Assembly (NCBI GenBank): GCA_910579615.1
Contig: CAJTUA010000004.1
Coordinates: 207,427-271,426, forward strand
Direction of reading: 5' to 3'
DNA: 64,000 nucleotides
Source of the DNA: an uncultured Lachnospiraceae bacterium
Lineage (GTDB): Bacteria > Bacillota > Clostridia > Lachnospirales > Lachnospiraceae
Below are positions 35,843 to 44,095 of this stretch, one piece after another. The position numbers were made by a program, and so were the translations under genes. The notes below the pieces were generated by a model. The model saw only the letters and a list, made by a program, of their open reading frames with translations, searched no databases and was not told where the DNA came from. Each line of letters begins with the position of its first letter. Position 1 is the first letter of the stretch.

Positions 35843-37570
35843 TTATTCCTCCTCCCCCGCAAGCACGTCCCAGACATCCTCTGTCTCAAGGCCCAAACGC
35901 CACGTCCCGATGCCCGCAAGCTCCGCCTGCCGTACCCGGTTCACTTTCTCGGAGAGCGAACGCGCCTCCTCCAGCCAGATACGGTAATGCGCCCCATCCT
36001 TATCATATTCTGCATAATACTGGCATGTAGTCTCATCCCACTCCGCCTGTGCACCATTTTCCTCCACCGTCGCCGCCGCGTCCTTCATGCCCGGCGTGCG
36101 CTCAAGCCCAAGGATTGTCACGCCGTCCACCGTCGTTTCCTTCCAAAGCCTTGTATAGAACGGCAGTGCAATCACAATCTTTTCCGCCGGAACCATCTCC
36201 TTTGTATCCTTGATTGCATTCTCGACATACGAGATGGAGGACACACTTCCCGCCTCCGTAGAACCGGCATAATGCTCGTCATATGCCATGATTACGACAT
36301 AATCCACAAGCACCCCCTGTTCCGCATAGTCATAATAGCGGTTATAGCCCGCCGGAACATAATTATCAACGGACAGCACCAGCCCATTCGCGCGGCAGCT
36401 CACCGAGAGCTCGCGCAAAAACTGGATGAAATGCGGTCCCGCCTCCACCGGGAGACTCTCAAAATCAATATTGATGCCGTCCATGCCGCACGAAAGTGCC
36501 ACGGAAACCAACTCTTTCTCCAGACGCTCACGTGATATGGTAGAAGAAAGCACCTTGTAACTATCGATATTTTCGCCAAAATTGTCCACCAGACCCCAGA
36601 CCTGTACGCCAAGCTCATGGGCGGTATTCACATAATTGGAATCCGCGAGGGATGAAATCGCCCCCTCGTTGCTCGCGATGGAAAACCATGTCGGGGAGAT
36701 GGCAGTAACCCCTTTCGTCCTTGCAAGCATCTCTTTCAGGTTTCCATTTGCCGTCAGGTTTGTCACGACATGCCATGCCAGCAGAACTTCCTTTCCGTCC
36801 GCCACACTTGTATAGACCGGAGCTTCAAAACTGCTCTCAATTTTCTCATAATATGCTTCGCTAACACATTTATTTAATATATAGCCGCGCACACCGTCCT
36901 GTGTCATCACGGTCAAATATCCGTTTTTCTGCGAGCCGCCACCATCTATAAGCATCAGCTTCTCGCCCTGTGTCACTTCCCTTAAAATCGGGCTTTTCCG
37001 GTCTGCATCCGTGCGCAGCTGCGTTTTTTTTGTCACATCCGCATAGAGATAATCCCCATACACACTTGTAATCATAACGCGCTGTATCACACTTGCGTCC
37101 GCCGCATCCGCCCGGTATGCCTGATAGCGGATATCAGAGTATTCTTCTACGAAATCAAGCAAAAGGCAAACCCTGCCCCCCTGCACCAACACAACCGGGG
37201 CATCTGTATTTTCCTTTTCCCCATTTATTTCAACGTAGGTATCTTCCGGACATGCCTTAATTACCTGCGTCGGCGTTGTACAAATCAGCACCTGTTCCGC
37301 TTCATCCCAATAAAATCTTTTATTAAAGCACTGCACTACCATATCAAAATCCACATACAACTGCCCACCCGAAAGCAGTGCATTTTTTTCGTATATCTTA
37401 TCATCCAGTATAATCATGGCCTCGCCTGTCGGCACGTTATAATAATCCGCAAGGCTCATGGTTTCTTTCCCGGGGGAAAGATATCTCACCAGGGCAATCC
37501 CACCTACTATAAAAATCAATATCATAACAAGAACAGTTCCAATAACTGCCTGCTTTGCATGCTTTTCCAT
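35843..37570 (-). CDS. GH18-family glycosidase with SH3b domain, YaaH/SleL-like
   Basis: 575 residues from the ATG at 37570 (AGAGGTG upstream). A signal-anchor (~8-30), a copper-amine-oxidase-N-like segment (~50-120), a bacterial SH3 domain (~175-230, KSPILREVTQGEKLMLIDGG), and a GH18 barrel from ~270: DGINIDFESLP gives the DxxDxDxE site with catalytic Glu; YAMAYDEHYAG-like VIMAYDEHYAG is the second landmark. Enzymes of this type hydrolyse glycan bonds in peptidoglycan, often spore cortex. Confidence 0.9.
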   Translation of the reverse strand: MEKHAKQAVIGTVLVMILIFIVGGIALVRYLSPGKETMSLADYYNVPTGEAMIILDDKIYEKNALLSGGQLYVDFDMVVQCFNKRFYWDEAEQVLICTTPTQVIKACPEDTYVEINGEKENTDAPVVLVQGGRVCLLLDFVEEYSDIRYQAYRADAADASVIQRVMITSVYGDYLYADVTKKTQLRTDADRKSPILREVTQGEKLMLIDGGGSQKNGYLTVMTQDGVRGYILNKCVSEAYYEKIESSFEAPVYTSVADGKEVLLAWHVVTNLTANGNLKEMLARTKGVTAISPTWFSIASNEGAISSLADSNYVNTAHELGVQVWGLVDNFGENIDSYKVLSSTISRERLEKELVSVALSCGMDGINIDFESLPVEAGPHFIQFLRELSVSCRANGLVLSVDNYVPAGYNRYYDYAEQGVLVDYVVIMAYDEHYAGSTEAGSVSSISYVENAIKDTKEMVPAEKIVIALPFYTRLWKETTVDGVTILGLERTPGMKDAAATVEENGAQAEWDETTCQYYAEYDKDGAHYRIWLEEARSLSEKVNRVRQAELAGIGTWRLGLETEDVWDVLAGEEE

Positions 37571-37903
37571 ATCCGGCACCTCTTTTTCTAAAAATAACAG
37601 TTTTTTTCCACTGCCACCTAGTATAACACATAATGCCGCGAATTCCAACAAAATTTATTTTATTGCGGCGGGCAGTCCTGCGCCTGCGATTGTATTGAGG
37701 GTACCTTCGCGAAAGCCCTATCCTGTGTGGTCGGACGCACCATCGGTGCAGCACTGTTTACAGTTACTTTTTTGATAAGGAGATTTTGTTGTGAGACATT
37801 TCCCCCGGATTGTTTTTTATTAACCGTCCTGCCAGAGCCACAGCGTCCTTCCATTTCCCCTGCCCGCCGCCATGTTACGAAAAACGCTGTCACCAGCGCC
37901 TTC
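37571..37903. other. gap with one weak open frame
   Basis: 333 bp between the GH18 gene and the ParA-like gene. One frame on the minus strand (37660-37893, GTG after AAGG) could encode 77 basic residues, but no domain or conserved pattern is visible. No other gene seen. Confidence 0.5.
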
Positions 37904-38500
37904 TTAGATATCCATTTTTTCCATAAGTTTTTGCGCTTCCTTCGATAAATGCAGCAGATTTTCTTCTGCTCCAAGTCCGTAGACCTTTATTTTTTGCTTT
38001 TTTCCATCCATCCGCAAGATCATGCTTTCTTCTGCACCTGACTGTGCATGGTTCTTCAAAAAACGCCATTCCTGCATTCCCCGCAGACAGATTCGTTCCC
38101 TCACCTCCCCCGACCTGAAAAAATCTTCCCATTCCGTGCGGTAAAACACGCCCCCATTACCGACTGCAATATACAAATCGCAGGAAAACAGCAGGTCACA
38201 CCTGCAGCTGCTCCCACTCCCCGTATCATAGACCATATAGTCTGCTTCTGTTTCTGGCATATTCTCCGCGTCATACCAATAGAGACAGCGCCGCATGCGG
38301 AAATTCCCTGCCCCTGTATGTCCAAACAAATATTGCTCCAAATGCTGCAGGGAGGATTTTTCGTCCACCTCAGCCAGAATGGTTTTTTTGCGCCTGCAGC
38401 CCGCCAGATAAAGCGCCAGCATATGGCTTACATGCGTCGCCCCTGCCCCCGCGTGAATGCCACACACGCCGATTTTGGTTGTTTTTTTGCTCTTTTTCAT
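37904..38500 (-). CDS. ParA/MinD-like P-loop protein, degenerate Walker A
   Basis: 198 residues. GVCGIHAGAGATHVSHMLALYL is laid out like the deviant Walker A of the MinD/ParA/TadZ group but has no Lys before the Thr (GAGATH). ADYMVYDTGSGSSC occupies the Walker B position. It follows the kinase-ParA fusion gene by 42 bp and starts after a weak AAGGTGAAGT site. In other Clostridia such proteins accompany Tad-pilus or secretion ATPases; no pilus genes are present here. Confidence 0.7.
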   Translation of the reverse strand: MKKSKKTTKIGVCGIHAGAGATHVSHMLALYLAGCRRKKTILAEVDEKSSLQHLEQYLFGHTGAGNFRMRRCLYWYDAENMPETEADYMVYDTGSGSSCRCDLLFSCDLYIAVGNGGVFYRTEWEDFFRSGEVRERICLRGMQEWRFLKNHAQSGAEESMILRMDGKKQKIKVYGLGAEENLLHLSKEAQKLMEKMDI

Positions 38501-38542
38501 ACTTCACCTTTTTCTTTTGGCATATGCCATCCACATTTCCAG

Positions 38543-39973
38543 TCACAGCAGAGCGCTTTGCTCCAAAACCTCCGCCATCAGTGCCTGCATCACCTCCTTT
38601 TCCGTCCTGTCCTCCATTCCGTTGACAAATGGCACGCGCCTGCAGGAAAGTCCCGGCAGCTGGCGGGAAAATGCCCGCAAGCCCTTCTCTGAGCTTCCAT
38701 AAAGCAACAGCAGCAGCTTTTCCTCCAATCCTGACAGCCGCGCCAGGCCACGCCATGTATTCTCCAATTCCCAGTCCTTCTCGCCCACAAAAAACAGGCA
38801 ATAATCCGCGCGCGCAAACTCCTTTAGATTTTCTGTGGTCAGCACACCAAAATCTGCAAAAATCACCGAATATCCACGGTTCTTATAATATTCTGTTTCA
38901 TTATCCACGGAATAGCCGTTCCCGGCGCCACGCCCAATTCCTGTGCGGCATTCCGCAACCTCAATCCCGTGGTAGACAAACAGACCATCCCCCTTTTGTT
39001 TTTCCGCCTTTTCCGAAACCTGCTGTACCATGGCACTTTCGTTACACTCCAGATACAGCACCCGTTCCCCTTGTCTTTTTGCGAAAGCTGCACACGCAAG
39101 TGCAAAATATGTCACTCCCATCCGCCTCCCGCTTCCCGCCAGACCAACCACACAGCTTTTCCTGCGCCTGCCTCCATGTTTTTGCACACCTTCAAGCGCT
39201 TTTTTCATGGCATCCGCATCCCGGTAACGGTCTGCTGGTTTTTCCCTGCACGCCTTCGCCGCGACAGCATCCAGTTTTTTTCTCTCCCACCTCTTTAACG
39301 TTCCCGCCCTGTTCTCCGAAATCATATAGGTAAGCAATTTCCCCGCGCTGTAAATATCACTGCGCACCTCCGCTTCACCGCGGTAACACTCCGGCGCGGC
39401 ATAGCCCGGTGTGCCCGTCAAGCCCTCCTTCTTCCCTGTATTCCCGTTGCACAATGCACTTCCGAAATCAACCAAATATAACTTTCCGTCGTTGATCAGA
39501 AGATTATCCGGTTTCAAATCCAAATGTAAAAGCGGTGGTGTCCTTTTGTGCAGATAAGCAAGCAAATCACATAATTGTATCATGAAGCTAATGATTTCTT
39601 CTTTTTTCGAATTCCCTGACAGACAATAAGATGTTAAAGATTCTCCCTGAATATATTCCTCTACAATGCTAAAGCCGTTCTCCTCTTCCTCGATATCATA
39701 AATCTTCGGAATCCCGGAATGCTGCAGCTGCTTTAGCGACGCTGCCTCCCCAAGTATGGCGTTTTTCTCCCTGGTGCTCCCGCGGATGGTCTTAATGACA
39801 CAAAGTCTTTTGAGCCGGATATGCTCCGCTAAGTAAACTCCTGTGCCTTTCCGTTCTTTTAGGGTGCGTACCAGACGGTATTTGTTAGTCCAATCCCCAT
39901 CACTCCTTTCTGCTGACAATCCCATTTTAAAATATCTTATACAAAAACGCAAGGAAAATCGCTCCTTTTGCAT
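38543..39973 (-). CDS. Ser/Thr protein kinase fused to a ParA-like domain
   Basis: 476 residues. The ATG at 39973 has GGGGGGAA upstream; a second Met at 39925 is possible. Kinase domain ~33-260: Lys61, HLDLKPDN with Asp152 and Asn157, DFG Asp169, APE Glu195, all compatible with activity. Residues ~275-476 form a second domain starting CVVGLAGSGRRMGVTYFALA, which has the beta-strand/loop/helix arrangement of ParA-like NTPases but lacks the lysines of the deviant Walker A. It has no membrane segment or PASTA repeats, so it differs from PrkC. The next gene encodes another such P-loop protein. Confidence 0.85.
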   Translation of the reverse strand: MQKERFSLRFCIRYFKMGLSAERSDGDWTNKYRLVRTLKERKGTGVYLAEHIRLKRLCVIKTIRGSTREKNAILGEAASLKQLQHSGIPKIYDIEEEENGFSIVEEYIQGESLTSYCLSGNSKKEEIISFMIQLCDLLAYLHKRTPPLLHLDLKPDNLLINDGKLYLVDFGSALCNGNTGKKEGLTGTPGYAAPECYRGEAEVRSDIYSAGKLLTYMISENRAGTLKRWERKKLDAVAAKACREKPADRYRDADAMKKALEGVQKHGGRRRKSCVVGLAGSGRRMGVTYFALACAAFAKRQGERVLYLECNESAMVQQVSEKAEKQKGDGLFVYHGIEVAECRTGIGRGAGNGYSVDNETEYYKNRGYSVIFADFGVLTTENLKEFARADYCLFFVGEKDWELENTWRGLARLSGLEEKLLLLLYGSSEKGLRAFSRQLPGLSCRRVPFVNGMEDRTEKEVMQALMAEVLEQSALL

Positions 39974-40076
39974 GTAGAACTTCCCCCCGCAAATTTAGAT
40001 ATTATTCCCATATAAATCTGTATTCCCATTCCCGTTTTCCCAGTCTTTTACTCTCACAAAATTCACAAATATTCTA

Positions 40077-40105
40077 TTGACTTATAAGCACTTTTCCATT
40101 ATACT
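40077..40105 (+). promoter_or_regulatory. promoter of mecA
   Basis: TTGACT, 17 bp, TATACT. It leaves a leader of ~190 nt before the mecA start in which no known riboswitch was recognised. The rest of the 326 bp gap (39974-40076) holds no gene. Confidence 0.75.
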
Positions 40106-40299
40106 TTGAATACAAATAGGATATCCGGGCATCGTGGTGTGCAATTAAAATCCTACCTGGGCATATATTTCCGTATACAGGAACCATACAGCATGCGGCC
40201 AAGGCACTACCAAAAGCCATTTCCGGGCACAGCGCAGACAAAGATTGCTTTCGCGCCGGAGGGTGCATGAGGAACTTTCAATTATGGAGGTGTAATTTC

Positions 40300-41094
40300 A
40301 TGAAGATAGAAAAGATCAGCGATACACAGATTCGCTGCACTTTAAATAAAAACGACCTTGCCGACCGGCATCTGCGCATAAGCGAGCTTGCCTACGGAAC
40401 CGAAAAGGCGAAGGCGCTATTCCGCGACATGATGCAGCAGGCATCCACGGAATTCGGTTTTGACGCAGACAATATCCCGCTGATGATCGAGGCTATCCCG
40501 GTATCGCCGGACTGCCTTATCCTTGTCATCACAAAAGTGGAAGATCCGGATGAGCTTGATACCCGTTTTTCCAATTTCACCCCAGACGAGGAAGATGAGG
40601 AAGACGATTCCGAGGATTTTATGACCCCGGAGGAGCGCGCGACCGCAGACCAGATTCTGCAGTGCTTTGAACAGTTAAACGACTTGCTATTGCGCAAGGC
40701 AGCGGCAGACGATTCGTTAAAGCTCCCTGACTTCTTATTGAAAAAGAAAAACAGCTCCGCGGATGAAGATGCAGCAAACAACGGTGAGTCGGCGAAAAAG
40801 CTCATTTATTCTTTCCGCTTCGCCTCACTCGGGGAGGTTACTGCCCTTGCCGGCGTGATTGCTCCGTTCTACCGCGGGGAGAACACGCTCTACAAAAACC
40901 CGTCCGACGCCTCCTACCATCTCGTGCTCCATATGTCGGAACACCGCCCCGCCGATTTCAACAAAATCTGCAACATTGCCTCGGAATACGGCACACAGGA
41001 GCGTTTTGGTGCGGCGACCGCCTCATTTTTTGACGAGCATATGGAGTGCATCATCCGTGGCCATGCAGTGCAGATGCTGGAGAAATTGGACTAA
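40300..41094 (+). CDS. mecA: adaptor protein MecA
   Basis: 264 residues from the ATG at 40300 (GGAGG 10 bases upstream). MKIEKISDTQIRCTLNKNDL and the LIEAIPVSPDCLILVITKVEDPDELD region, an acidic linker (~98-120), and the C-terminal SFRFASLGEVTALAG... LHMSEHRPADFN ClpC-binding domain are typical. It brings substrates to the ClpC-ClpP protease. Length fits. A long untranslated leader suggests post-transcriptional control. Confidence 0.94.
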   Translation: MKIEKISDTQIRCTLNKNDLADRHLRISELAYGTEKAKALFRDMMQQASTEFGFDADNIPLMIEAIPVSPDCLILVITKVEDPDELDTRFSNFTPDEEDEEDDSEDFMTPEERATADQILQCFEQLNDLLLRKAAADDSLKLPDFLLKKKNSSADEDAANNGESAKKLIYSFRFASLGEVTALAGVIAPFYRGENTLYKNPSDASYHLVLHMSEHRPADFNKICNIASEYGTQERFGAATASFFDEHMECIIRGHAVQMLEKLD

Positions 41095-41128
41095 ATACCG
41101 CCCTGCTGTATTTGCGGGCAACAAAAAT

Positions 41129-41236
41129 CGAGTAGGGGGACGTTTTCCCCACTACCCGCCGCGCGGGGCGCGTGCTGTAAAACAGCTAAATTCCATGTGC
41201 ATCTCTATGCACATTTTCATGCCCCTGCGCATAAAA
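41129..41236 (-). repeat. dispersed hairpin repeat, family 1, copy b
   Basis: Read on the minus strand: ATGCGCAGGGGCATGAAA, the ATGTGCAT/ATGCACAT hairpin, an AGCTGTTTTACAGC-type hairpin, GCGCCCCGCGCGGCGGG and a GTAGTGGGG/CCCCCTAC hairpin. It begins right after the T-tract of the DUF1858 terminator. About 85 of 100 positions agree with the copy at 55.8 kb by eye. Confidence 0.8.
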
Positions 41237-41275
41237 AATCGCTATGCGGTCATTTCAGAAGCCACATAGCGATTT
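41236..41275. terminator. bidirectional terminator between mecA and the DUF1858 gene
   Basis: AAATCGCTATG pairs with CATAGCGATTT; T-run on both strands. Confidence 0.8.
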
Positions 41276-41286
41276 CTTTTTATGCC

Positions 41287-41487
41287 TTACTCAGCACCTA
41301 AGAACTGGTTGATGTCCTCCACCAGCCGGTCCACATCAATCCCGTGTACAAAAGCCGCCTCCACAAGACTCTCGCCCTGCGCGGACGGGCATCCGACACA
41401 GTGCATTCCCGCGTCCATAAGAATCGGGATAATGTTCTGGTCAACCTGAATAATCTGGGCAATTGTCATGTCCTTCGTTATTTTCAT
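41287..41487 (-). CDS. DUF1858 domain protein
   Basis: 66 residues from the ATG at 41487 (GGAGG upstream). DMTIAQIIQVDQNIIPILMDAGMHCVGCPSAQGESLVEAA is the DUF1858 signature, with a CVGC pair near the centre. Such small proteins occur alone or fused to hybrid-cluster or redox proteins; they may bind a metal or persulfide. The function is unknown. Confidence 0.9.
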   Translation of the reverse strand: MKITKDMTIAQIIQVDQNIIPILMDAGMHCVGCPSAQGESLVEAAFVHGIDVDRLVEDINQFLGAE

Positions 41488-41565
41488 AAGATACCTCCGT
41501 TCTTTTCTATAAGCTTTTCCTGTGCGCCTTCTGTACCGGGAAATATTCGCCAACAAGCATTTTCC

Positions 41566-41645
41566 CAGGGTGTGCCAAAAACTCATTCCTGTGTGCTGTA
41601 TGCCCCACAAAAAGCAGTTTTCGGACAAACCCGGCATAGGTGCAC
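41566..41645 (-). repeat. dispersed hairpin repeat, family 2, copy c
   Basis: Minus strand: TGTCCGAAAACTGCTTTTTGTGGGGC..., then CAGGAATGAGTTTTTGGCACAC, corresponding to the copies at 15.98 and 33.56 kb. It lies ~80 bp upstream of the DUF1858 start. The rest of 41488-41848 holds no gene. Confidence 0.6.
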
Positions 41646-41848
41646 ATTCCTCCTATACAGTATAAATTATCCCGCGGATTTCGTCAAGCTATACCCGCCT
41701 TTGTTTCCATATTTTTCAACTATTTTCATCTTTTCATTTCTGCGTTGGATTTTGCAGTCCGGCAAGGCATTCATTTCCCAGAAAATGTAAAATTATACGA
41801 AATACTATCTTATCCAAATATATATATGAAAGCTTTATAATTTTCTTC

Positions 41849-41877
41849 TTGTATTATTCTACGTTTTGGGGTAAAAT
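41849..41877 (+). promoter_or_regulatory. probable promoter of the ferredoxin gene
   Basis: TTGTAT, 17 bp, TAAAAT, 29 bp upstream of the ATG. Confidence 0.65.
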
Positions 41878-41906
41878 GGAGAAAACCATAAAGGAGGTAT
41901 ACTGCG

Positions 41907-42077
41907 ATGGCATATAAGATTAATGATGGCTGTGTAAGCTGTGGCGCATGCGCAGGCCAGTGTCCTGCAGGCGCAATCAAAGAGGGCGAGACCCACTATG
42001 AGATTGACGCTGATGCATGCCTTGATTGTGGCGCATGTGCTGGCACTTGCCCGACCGGTTCTATTGAGGAGGCGTAA
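41907..42077 (+). CDS. 2[4Fe-4S] ferredoxin
   Basis: 56 residues, not listed among longer open frames but clear. AAGGAGG precedes the ATG. Two CxxCxxCxxxCP motifs (Cys9, 12, 15, 19 and Cys38, 41, 44, 48) give two [4Fe-4S] clusters. This is the typical clostridial low-potential electron carrier for hydrogenase, pyruvate:ferredoxin oxidoreductase and Rnf. It is a monocistronic gene with its own promoter, and codon use (GGC, TGT/TGC, GCA) is that of a highly expressed gene. Confidence 0.96.
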   Translation: MAYKINDGCVSCGACAGQCPAGAIKEGETHYEIDADACLDCGACAGTCPTGSIEEA

Positions 42078-42183
42078 ACGCAATTCCAAAACATATATTT
42101 ACCGGGAAAAAAAGAATCGCAAATGAAGTCCACCCGGATTTCATTCGCGATTCTTTTCTTTGAAGACCTCTGCGGTTCATGCA

Positions 42184-43236
42184 CTATATCCGCACCTTCC
42201 CGTTTTTCTTAAAAAATTTGCTTTCCCTGCGGCCGCCGCATTCCTTTGCGACTGCTGCCTGTTTCTGCCCCATCTGGTATTCGCGCAATGTCCGGTCAAG
42301 CTGTTTGAAATGCTCCTCCTGCATCATCTCCCGCTTGCGCATATGGTATTCCATTTCCTTTGAAACCGAAGCCGTGATGTTCTCGGTCAGCTCTTTGTTG
42401 TTCTCGCGCATCACATCCATAATAATCTCATTCATAATCCTCCTAAACTGCCGCATCCGCTCGGCATTGTCTGAAACAGGAACCGGCGTGCCCTCCGGTT
42501 CATTTTCCTGAAGTTCGCTTTTTTGAGGCATTTTTTCCGATAATATGCTATCCTCTGGCTTGTCCGAATGCCATGCCGCCGCTTTCGCCTTCAATTCTTT
42601 CCCTGCCGTTAAAGTGAAGGACTTTTTGTTTGGTTTGCTCTCGGCTTGCATATGGCTGCTTTTCCCGCTTTGCTGCTCCCGGATTTGGGTCTCGTTGTCG
42701 TCCGGGCTGTCCGGATTTTGTGTGTCCGGCACATTGTCGGTTGGCCAGACATACTTCATGCTTTCTGCTTTCCCCCGGCTTTCCCACCCATCTGCATCGG
42801 TATCCATATTGTTTTTTCCCGTTTTTTCACCAGCCTCATCTTGCTCCATAAATACTGCGTCCCCTGCCATGGCATTGCCATTCTTTTGTTCCTGCCCGGA
42901 ATAGTTTTTCAGTTCTTCCTCGCGCTGTAAGCGCAGTTCCTCGCGGCTTACCGCCAGCTCAAGGCGGTCGCGCAGCTCCAAAAGCCTGCGCTGCGGCAGC
43001 TGCATGGTCTTGTCCACCTCGGGCAGCAAGATTTTGATTGATTTTAACTGAAACCCTTTTTCCTTCAGGTATTTTACTCCCTGCATCATCCGGATATCTT
43101 CTTCGCGGTAATAGCGGTGCCCCATTTCATTGCGCGGGATTTCTGTCCCCAATTCCTCCTCCCAGTAGCGCAGCACATGCGGCTCGACATTGATTTTCTT
43201 CGCCGCATCCGAAATCATATAGCGTACTTCCTTCAT
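42184..43236 (-). CDS. MerR-family regulator with long coiled-coil tail (RacA-like layout)
   Basis: 350 residues from the ATG at 43236 (GGGAGG upstream). Residues 1-70 are a MerR helix-turn-helix (SDAAKKINVEPHVLRYWEEELG, GHRYYREEDIRMMQGV). A middle segment (~105-265) is Gln/Asp/Ser-rich and probably disordered, and residues ~275-340 form a charged coiled coil (MRENNKELTENITASVSKEMEYHMRKREMMQEEHF). The C-terminus is basic. MerR-type proteins with such tails include chromosome-anchoring RacA; whether this is an activator or a chromosome protein is open. Confidence 0.8.
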   Translation of the reverse strand: MKEVRYMISDAAKKINVEPHVLRYWEEELGTEIPRNEMGHRYYREEDIRMMQGVKYLKEKGFQLKSIKILLPEVDKTMQLPQRRLLELRDRLELAVSREELRLQREEELKNYSGQEQKNGNAMAGDAVFMEQDEAGEKTGKNNMDTDADGWESRGKAESMKYVWPTDNVPDTQNPDSPDDNETQIREQQSGKSSHMQAESKPNKKSFTLTAGKELKAKAAAWHSDKPEDSILSEKMPQKSELQENEPEGTPVPVSDNAERMRQFRRIMNEIIMDVMRENNKELTENITASVSKEMEYHMRKREMMQEEHFKQLDRTLREYQMGQKQAAVAKECGGRRESKFFKKNGKVRI

Positions 43237-43417
43237 CCAAACCTCCCGTTTTCTTGCATATGATATGTAAATATTTACCATTTACTATCATTTTATCATG
43301 TGTACATATTTTTTCAACTGGATTATGACTATTTTTTGGAAATTTGATTGACTTTGTTCGGATTGAAATGACATAATTCGCTGCGCCAGGCAGCTGTTTT
43401 AGAAAATCGGTTCCATT

Positions 43418-44059
43418 CTAAAGTATCTCCAACACCCCACCTAACGACTCTGCCACATAATCTGCCTCATAGGCGGCACTGCGTGGTTTTTGCATGGCAC
43501 CAAAGCCCTGCCGTACCCAGATTGTTCCCATGCCAAGCGCCTTTGCCGGATAAATATCATTGTCCAGACGGTCGCCCACCATCACCGCCTGTGATGCCAC
43601 ACAGCCGGCTTCCTGCAGTGCAATCTCAAACAGGCGCTGGTCCGGCTTCATGCATTGATGCTCCCACGAGGAAACCACCACGTCAAAATATTGCCTGATA
43701 CCATAACTCTCAAGCCTTTTTGCAAGACCCGCACTTTGGTTTGCAATGACGCCAAGCTTATAATGCGCGGCAAGGTGCTCTAACACATATGCTGCGTCCT
43801 CATACAAAAATTCGAATTCCCTGCGGTAAGGTGCTACTTCGCTGAAATGAAATTTTTCAACCACTGTACGGTACATCGGTAAATAGGCGCGCGATGCGGC
43901 AGCCACCTCATTGTAAATATCTTCCGCTGTCATGCCAAGCGCCTTTGCCTGTGCTGTCTGCGCCTGCTCCTCACACCGCCGCTCCCATGCCTTCCCCTCG
44001 TCCGCCAAGGTGTAACCCATGTCAAAGAAAATGTACTTTAATTTTGTTGTATCAAACAT
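43418..44059 (-). CDS. HAD-superfamily hydrolase
   Basis: 213 residues. Motif I is FFDMGYTLAD (DxGxTL, nucleophile Asp), motif II in LGVIANQSAG, the Lys in the middle and motif III VMVGDRLDNDIYPAKALGM. The cap lies between motif I and II. It acts on a small phosphorylated compound in the cytosol. It lies 36 bp downstream of dnaB and may belong to its operon. Substrate unknown. Confidence 0.88.
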   Translation of the reverse strand: MFDTTKLKYIFFDMGYTLADEGKAWERRCEEQAQTAQAKALGMTAEDIYNEVAAASRAYLPMYRTVVEKFHFSEVAPYRREFEFLYEDAAYVLEHLAAHYKLGVIANQSAGLAKRLESYGIRQYFDVVVSSWEHQCMKPDQRLFEIALQEAGCVASQAVMVGDRLDNDIYPAKALGMGTIWVRQGFGAMQKPRSAAYEADYVAESLGGVLEIL

Positions 44060-44095
44060 TTTTTCATCCCTTCCGGCATTTCCCCATGCCCCAGG

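Noticed and set aside
37660..37893. 77-codon minus-strand frame before the GH18 gene
   Set aside because: A GTG with a weak site exists, but no domain or membrane pattern; kept only as a note in the gap entry.
40112..40299. c-di-GMP or c-di-AMP riboswitch before mecA
   Set aside because: The required GEMM or ydaO core sequences are not found.
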